11,625 nt of DNA from an uncultured Oceanospirillaceae bacterium (GTDB taxonomy: Bacteria; Pseudomonadota; Gammaproteobacteria; Pseudomonadales; Oceanobacteraceae), in assembly GCA_937974825.1 (NCBI GenBank), contig CALJVD010000228.1, positions 1 to 11,625 on the forward strand. The letters run 5' to 3'. Below, in pieces: positions 7,954 to 11,625 of this stretch. Each line of letters opens with the position of its first letter. Within the stretch, counting starts at the first letter, position 1. Made by a program: the position numbers and the translations under genes. A model generated the notes under the pieces. The model did not search any database, was not told where the DNA came from, and was given only the letters and a program-made list of their open reading frames with translations.

Positions 7954-7981
7954 TATATAACTGTTATACCTGTTTTAGCAA
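7954..7981 (-). promoter_or_regulatory. Candidate promoter of the secreted helical protein gene
   Basis: On the minus strand TTGCTA (7976-7981) and TATATA (7954-7959) are separated by 16 bp, which would start transcription about 40 nt before the ATG. The match to the -35 consensus is only partial, and the surrounding AT-rich DNA makes chance -10-like sequences common. An alternative is TATAAC (7963-7968) with TTGCTG 19 bp upstream. Confidence 0.3.
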
Positions 7982-8095
7982 AAAACACAGCAAAGTTCGA
8001 TCAATATTACAGAATATTTATAATATAACCGAAATATAACGAATTAAACATTTTCTATTGACTTTAAGGGCGCTTTCTTAGATTGTATGCAATTG

Positions 8096-8117
8096 AATTC
8101 AAACGCTTGTATGAATT
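8096..8117. promoter_or_regulatory. PsrA-type operator of fadBA
   Basis: A 22-bp inverted repeat with half-sites AATTCAAAC (8096-8104) and GTATGAATT (8109-8117) around the 4-bp spacer GCTT. Eight of nine positions in the arms are symmetric. Family knowledge: PsrA, a TetR-family acyl-CoA-responsive repressor in Pseudomonas and other gammaproteobacteria, recognises CAAAC-N2-4-GTTTG-like sites and represses fadBA. Here one base departs from that (GTATG). The site covers the predicted -35 and most of the spacer of the fadB promoter, an arrangement suited to repression. The regulator gene itself is not in the window. Confidence 0.7.
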
Positions 8118-8126
8118 GTTTATAAA
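8098..8126 (+). promoter_or_regulatory. Predicted fadBA promoter
   Basis: -35 TTCAAA (8098-8103, 4 of 6) and -10 TATAAA (8121-8126, 5 of 6) are separated by exactly 17 bp. Transcription would start near 8133, leaving a leader of about 90 nt before fadB. The -35 overlaps the PsrA-like inverted repeat, and the coincidence of spacing and operator position supports both calls. Confidence 0.55.
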
Positions 8127-8201
8127 TTAAACAACTCTGAAGCTTGGTGTTCATTAATCAGCAGAATTACGGCCTTTAGTTAGTGCCTATTCCAAAGCTA
8201 A

Positions 8202-8214
8202 CCACAATGTGGAG
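8202..8214 (+). promoter_or_regulatory. fadB ribosome binding site with overlapping small palindrome
   Basis: GGAG at 8211-8214 lies 8 nt before the ATG at 8223. This supports that ATG over the in-frame TTG at 8220, and FadB relatives start MIYEGKAIT. The 11-bp palindrome CCACA-A-TGTGG (8202-8212) includes the first two bases of the GGAG. It could form only a 4-bp stem with a 3-nt loop, so any effect on translation is speculative. Confidence 0.6.
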
Positions 8215-8222
8215 ATCAGTTG

Positions 8223-10370
8223 ATGATTTACGAAGGTAAAGCCATCACGGTGAATATGATCGAAGGCGGTATCGCCGAACTGAAATTCGACCTACAAGGC
8301 GAGTCAGTTAATAAGTTTGACCGTGTCACTTTAGAAGATTTAAAAGCAGCTGTTGCTGCTATTCAAGGCAACACTGATGTTAAAGGCGTCTTAGTTACAT
8401 CTGGAAAAGACGTATTTATCGTTGGTGCTGACATAACCGAGTTTGGCGAAGCATTCCAGCGCAGCGAAGAAGAAATCGCTGAGTGGGTTGGTGAAGCAAA
8501 CAATATTTTCAATGCATTTGAAGATCTACCAGTTCCTAGCTTAGTTGCTATTAACGGCATCGCTCTAGGTGGTGGTTTTGAAATGTGTTTAGCTGCAGAC
8601 ATCCGTGTTATGTCTGAAAAAGCTAAAGTAGGTTTGCCTGAAGTTAAACTAGGCCTTATGCCTGGCTTCGGTGGTACCGTTCGTCTACCACGCTTAATTG
8701 GTGCAGACAACGCTATCGAGTGGATCTGCATGGGGGCAGAAAACAGAGCAGACAAAGCACTGAAATTTGGTGCCGTTGATGCTGTTGTTCCTGCAGACAA
8801 ACTACGTGACAGTGCACTGACCATGTTAAACAGCGCTATTAGCGGTGAAATTAACTGGCAAGAGCGTCGCGAAGAAAAAACCTCTAAGCTTAAATTAAAT
8901 GCCATGGAAGCAATGATGGTATTTGAAACAGCTAAAGGTTTTGTTGCTGGTCAGACTAAAGGTCATTACCCAGCACCTATCGAAGCTATCAAAGTGATGC
9001 AGAAAGCTGCTGGCCAAGGCCGTGAAAAAGCACTTCTTGCTGAAGCTAAAGGTTTTGCTAAGTTAGCCAAGACTACTGAATCACAAGCGTTAATTGGTCT
9101 ATTCTTAAACGACCAATTATTAAAGAAAAAAGCTAAAGAGTATGACAAACAAGCTAAAGACACCAACCAAGCAGCTGTACTAGGTGCTGGTATCATGGGT
9201 GGCGGTATTGCTTACCAGTCTGCACTTAAAGGCACTCCTATCTTAATGAAAGACATTGCAGAAGCTGGTATCGAGCTTGGCTTAAACGAAGCTAATAAGC
9301 TACTAGCACGCCGTGTTGACAAGAAGCGCATGAAGCCGCTTGAGATGGGTGAAGTTCTAAACCGTATTCGTCCAACACTATCGTACGCAGAATTTGGTTC
9401 TGTTGACGTAGTAGTAGAGGCGGTTGTTGAAAATCCAAAAGTTAAGAAAATCGTTCTTTCTGAAGTTGAAGACAAAGTAGGCGAAAACGCTATTGTTGCT
9501 TCTAACACTTCTACTATCAGTATCGATTTATTAGCAGAAGATCTAAAACGCCCAGAAAACTTCCTAGGTATGCACTTCTTTAACCCAGTGCACATGATGC
9601 CTCTAGTAGAAGTTATCCGTGGTAAGAAAACTTCTGAAGAAGCGGTTGCAACTGTTGTTGCTTACGCTAAGAAAATGGGTAAAACACCTATCGTTGTTAA
9701 CGACTGCCCAGGCTTCTTAGTTAACCGTGTTCTATTCCCTTACTTCGCAGGCTTTGCTGGCTTGTTACGCGATGGCGCTGACTTCCAAAAAGTTGACAAA
9801 GTAATGGAGAAATTCGGTTTTCCAATGGGTCCTGCATACTTATTAGACGTAGTTGGTATTGATACTGGCGTACACGCTAACGAAGTTATGGCTGAAGGTT
9901 TCCCAGACCGTATGAAGGCTGATTTCAAGTCTGCAATGGAAGTAATGTACGAAAACAACCGTTATGGTCAGAAAAATAACGTTGGTTTCTACAAATACGA
10001 ACTAGACAGAAAAGGTAAGCAGAAGAAAGTGGTTGATGAAACTACTTACGAACTTATCAAGCCTGTTGTTGCTGACAGTAAAGATTTCGACGCTGAAGAG
10101 ATCATCGCACGCTGCATGATCCCAATGTGTATTGAAATTGCTCGCTGTATTGAAGAGGGCATTGTAGATACGCCAGCCGAAGCTGATATGGGCTTAGTAT
10201 TTGGTATCGGTTTCCCTCCATTCCGTGGTGGTGCATGCCGTTACATGGATACTGTGGGCTTAAAAGAGTTTGTTGCTCTGTGTGACAAATACGCTCATTT
10301 AGGCAACCTGTACAAAGCAACTGACCGTATGCGCGAAATGGCTGCAAACGGCGAAAGCTACTTCGGTTAA
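8223..10370 (+). CDS. fadB: Fatty acid oxidation complex subunit alpha (enoyl-CoA hydratase / 3-hydroxyacyl-CoA dehydrogenase)
   Basis: A 715-aa cytoplasmic multifunctional enzyme of beta-oxidation, forming an alpha2-beta2 complex with FadA. The N-terminal crotonase domain (about 1-190) has the oxyanion-hole region GIALGGGFEMCLAAD and the paired catalytic glutamates Glu120 and Glu140, matching E. coli FadB 119 and 139. A linker leads to the NAD-binding Rossmann motif VLGAGIMGGG (glycine-rich loop from Gly321). The dehydrogenase catalytic pair is present as His451 (HFFNPVH) and Glu463 (LVEVIRG), followed by the two C-terminal dehydrogenase domains. Length and sequence are closest to the Pseudomonas-type FadB. 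The start follows GGAG by 8 nt; a TTG one codon upstream is in frame but not preferred. It ends in tandem stops TAA-TAA. fadA starts 23 bp later. Arg codons are mostly CGT/CGC, consistent with high expression. Predicted control is by a PsrA-like site upstream. Confidence 0.97.
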   Translation: MIYEGKAITVNMIEGGIAELKFDLQGESVNKFDRVTLEDLKAAVAAIQGNTDVKGVLVTSGKDVFIVGADITEFGEAFQRSEEEIAEWVGEANNIFNAFEDLPVPSLVAINGIALGGGFEMCLAADIRVMSEKAKVGLPEVKLGLMPGFGGTVRLPRLIGADNAIEWICMGAENRADKALKFGAVDAVVPADKLRDSALTMLNSAISGEINWQERREEKTSKLKLNAMEAMMVFETAKGFVAGQTKGHYPAPIEAIKVMQKAAGQGREKALLAEAKGFAKLAKTTESQALIGLFLNDQLLKKKAKEYDKQAKDTNQAAVLGAGIMGGGIAYQSALKGTPILMKDIAEAGIELGLNEANKLLARRVDKKRMKPLEMGEVLNRIRPTLSYAEFGSVDVVVEAVVENPKVKKIVLSEVEDKVGENAIVASNTSTISIDLLAEDLKRPENFLGMHFFNPVHMMPLVEVIRGKKTSEEAVATVVAYAKKMGKTPIVVNDCPGFLVNRVLFPYFAGFAGLLRDGADFQKVDKVMEKFGFPMGPAYLLDVVGIDTGVHANEVMAEGFPDRMKADFKSAMEVMYENNRYGQKNNVGFYKYELDRKGKQKKVVDETTYELIKPVVADSKDFDAEEIIARCMIPMCIEIARCIEEGIVDTPAEADMGLVFGIGFPPFRGGACRYMDTVGLKEFVALCDKYAHLGNLYKATDRMREMAANGESYFG

Positions 10371-10393
10371 TAAGCGAGAAGAGGAATTTAACT

Positions 10394-11572
10394 ATGTCTT
10401 ACAATCCAAGAGACGTTGTTGTTGTAGATGCCGTACGTACCCCAATGGGTCGTTCTCGTGGCGGTATCTTTCGTAACGTTCGTGCAGAATCAATGTCTGC
10501 ACACATCATTAACGCCATGTTTGAGCGTAACCCAGAAGTTAATCCAGCATTAGTGGAAGACATCATTTGGGGTTGTGTTAACCAAACATTAGAGCAAGGT
10601 TTCAACGTTGCTCGTCAAATTGGCTTAATGACAGTAGTACCTAAAGAAGCGGGTGCATTAACTGTTAACCGTCTATGTGGTTCAGCGATGTCAGCAATTC
10701 ATACTGCTGCACAAGCTATCCAGACTGGTAACGGTGACGTGTTCGTTGTTGGTGGTGTTGAGCACATGGGTCATGTGAATATGCAGCACGGCTTCGACCA
10801 TAACCCAGAAGCTTCTAAGTACTCTGCAAAAGCTTCAAACATGATGGGCTTAACCGCTGAAATGCTAGGTAAAATGCACGGTATCACTCGTCAACAAATG
10901 GATGAGTTCGGTGCACGTTCACACCGCTTAGCACATAAAGCGACTCTTGAAGGTAAATTCAAGAACGAAATCATCCCAACTTACGGTCATGATGCTGACG
11001 GCAACGAAATTCTAGTAACTGAAGACGAAACAATTCGTCCAGAAACTACAGTTGAAAGCCTAGGCGCTCTACGTCCTGCATTCGACCCTAAAGGCGGTAC
11101 TGTTACTGCTGGTACATCTTCACAGATTACTGACGGTGCATCTGCAATGCTACTAATGAGCTACGAAAAAGCACAAGAGTTAGGCTTGAAGCCACGTGCT
11201 CGTATCGTTGGTATGGCGGTTGCTGGTGTTGATGCTGCTATCATGGGTTACGGTCCAGTACCTGCGACTAAGAAAGCACTTAAGCGTGCTGGCTTAGACA
11301 CAACAGATATTGACTACTGGGAGCTTAACGAAGCTTTCGCAGCTCAATCACTGCCTTGCATTAAAGACCTAAAGCTTAAAGATATCGCTGAGGAGCGTAT
11401 CAACATCCACGGTGGTGCGATTGCTCTAGGTCACCCACTAGGTTGCTCGGGTACTCGTATCTCTGTTACTTTGCTGAACGTTCTAGAACAGCAAGGTGGT
11501 AAGTACGGTGTGAGCACCATGTGTATTGGTCTTGGTCAAGGTATCGCTACCGTTTGGGAGCGTATGGACTAA
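10394..11572 (+). CDS. fadA: 3-ketoacyl-CoA thiolase, fatty acid oxidation complex subunit beta
   Basis: A 392-aa thiolase that cleaves 3-ketoacyl-CoA with CoA to acetyl-CoA and a shortened acyl-CoA, the last step of each beta-oxidation turn, working with FadB. The nucleophilic cysteine is Cys95 in NRLCGSAMSA. The conserved catalytic His347 sits in GGAIALGHPLGCSG, and the second catalytic cysteine is Cys377 in MCIGLGQG, each four residues beyond the E. coli FadA positions (91, 343, 373). The middle region has GTVTAGTSSQITDGAS and NEAFAAQ, standard thiolase motifs. Length is normal for the Pseudomonas form. The ATG is preceded by GAGG 9 nt upstream in the 23-bp gap after fadB, so the two form one operon. 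Codon use matches fadB. It is probably the last gene of the transcript, given the hairpin start at the window end. Confidence 0.97.
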   Translation: MSYNPRDVVVVDAVRTPMGRSRGGIFRNVRAESMSAHIINAMFERNPEVNPALVEDIIWGCVNQTLEQGFNVARQIGLMTVVPKEAGALTVNRLCGSAMSAIHTAAQAIQTGNGDVFVVGGVEHMGHVNMQHGFDHNPEASKYSAKASNMMGLTAEMLGKMHGITRQQMDEFGARSHRLAHKATLEGKFKNEIIPTYGHDADGNEILVTEDETIRPETTVESLGALRPAFDPKGGTVTAGTSSQITDGASAMLLMSYEKAQELGLKPRARIVGMAVAGVDAAIMGYGPVPATKKALKRAGLDTTDIDYWELNEAFAAQSLPCIKDLKLKDIAEERINIHGGAIALGHPLGCSGTRISVTLLNVLEQQGGKYGVSTMCIGLGQGIATVWERMD

Positions 11573-11609
11573 GTCCTACAATCGCTTAAGTCTTTTGGCT
11601 TAAATGATT

Positions 11610-11625
11610 AAAAAACCCAGCTTCG
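11610..11625. terminator. First half of a probable terminator after fadA (cut by window end)
   Basis: A run of six A (11610-11615), CCCAGC (11616-11621) and TTCG (11622-11625) end the window. This is the left arm plus the tetraloop of the common A-tract, GC stem, UUCG loop terminator. The expected right arm GCTGGG and T tract lie beyond the edge. With A residues on the left it would probably work in both directions. The call is inferred from half of the structure. Confidence 0.6.

Larger units (their letters stand above)
7908..8222. other. 315-bp divergent intergenic region before fadBA
   Basis: No gene is seen here. The region is strongly AT-rich, especially 8010-8060. It holds a candidate minus-strand promoter near 7954-7981, a short hairpin TAGCC-TAA-GGCTA at 7939-7951 in the leader of the minus-strand gene, the predicted fadB promoter and operator (8096-8126), and a fadB 5' leader of about 90 nt. 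A further -35-like TTGACT at 8058-8063 has only a weak -10 partner (TAGATT after 15 bp). Confidence 0.8.

Noticed and set aside
8058..8084. TTGACT with TAGATT as the main fadB promoter
   Set aside because: The -35 is good but the spacer is only 15 bp and the -10 is weak. The downstream pair has 17-bp spacing, a better -10 and a coincident operator.
8135..8160. Possible FadR-type operator in the fadB leader near a GCTTGGTG sequence
   Set aside because: It lacks the paired half-site of the enterobacterial FadR consensus, and the PsrA-like repeat nearby is far more symmetric.
8363..10605. Minus-strand open frames of 68-180 codons opposite fadB and fadA
   Set aside because: Long antisense frames are expected opposite highly expressed genes with biased codons. 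The translations are Ser/Pro/Ala-rich low-information sequences, and fadBA have all catalytic residues in frame.
11586..11603. Inverted repeat TTAAG-N8-CTTAA just after fadA as a terminator
   Set aside because: The stem is only 5 bp and AT-rich with no T tract following. The half-terminator at the window end is the better candidate.
1..11625. Mobile element, CRISPR array, prophage attachment or a new defence system
   Set aside because: No transposase, integrase, direct-repeat array or terminal repeats were seen. The partial tRNA has no neighbouring integrase or duplicated tRNA end in view, and every sizeable gene fits housekeeping or transport families or is a single unknown.

Overview
The window looks like chromosomal DNA from a marine-type, moderately AT-rich gammaproteobacterium. 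FadB and FadA resemble the Pseudomonas/Oceanospirillales form (715 and 392 aa, with catalytic residues at the expected places). The cut tRNA is a standard proteobacterial tRNA-Val, and Uup is a typical ABC-F protein. No mobile element, CRISPR array, integrase, toxin-antitoxin pair or recognisable defence gene is visible. Genus is not claimed.

Left part (1-4648, minus strand). The 5' two thirds of a tRNA-Val(TAC) gene is cut by the window edge and has a near-consensus promoter. Upstream of it, transcribed the same way, is a two-gene RND efflux operon: periplasmic adaptor first, then permease, 3 bp apart, ending in an intrinsic terminator. No outer-membrane TolC-type partner and no regulator gene is present. 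The permease has non-AcrB residues at two proton-relay positions. An imperfect inverted repeat covers the predicted operon promoter.

Middle part (4649-7907). On the plus strand, uup (ABC-F ATPase with a C-terminal coiled coil) overlaps by ATGA a 157-aa single-span membrane protein of unknown function. A bidirectional hairpin terminator separates this pair from a convergent, secreted all-helical protein of unknown function. That protein appears to be built from two diverged copies of one helical unit.

Right part (7908-11625, plus strand). A 315-bp divergent intergenic region precedes fadBA, the two genes of the trifunctional fatty-acid beta-oxidation complex. It carries a near-perfect PsrA-type operator lying across the -35 element and spacer of a good sigma70-type promoter. 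This suggests that acyl-CoA-responsive derepression controls fadBA. The window ends inside the first half of what looks like a UUCG-loop terminator.

I see no convincing new multi-gene system. The most useful leads are the fadBA operator, the atypical RND relay residues, the duplicated helical secreted protein beside fadBA, and the small membrane protein coupled to uup.
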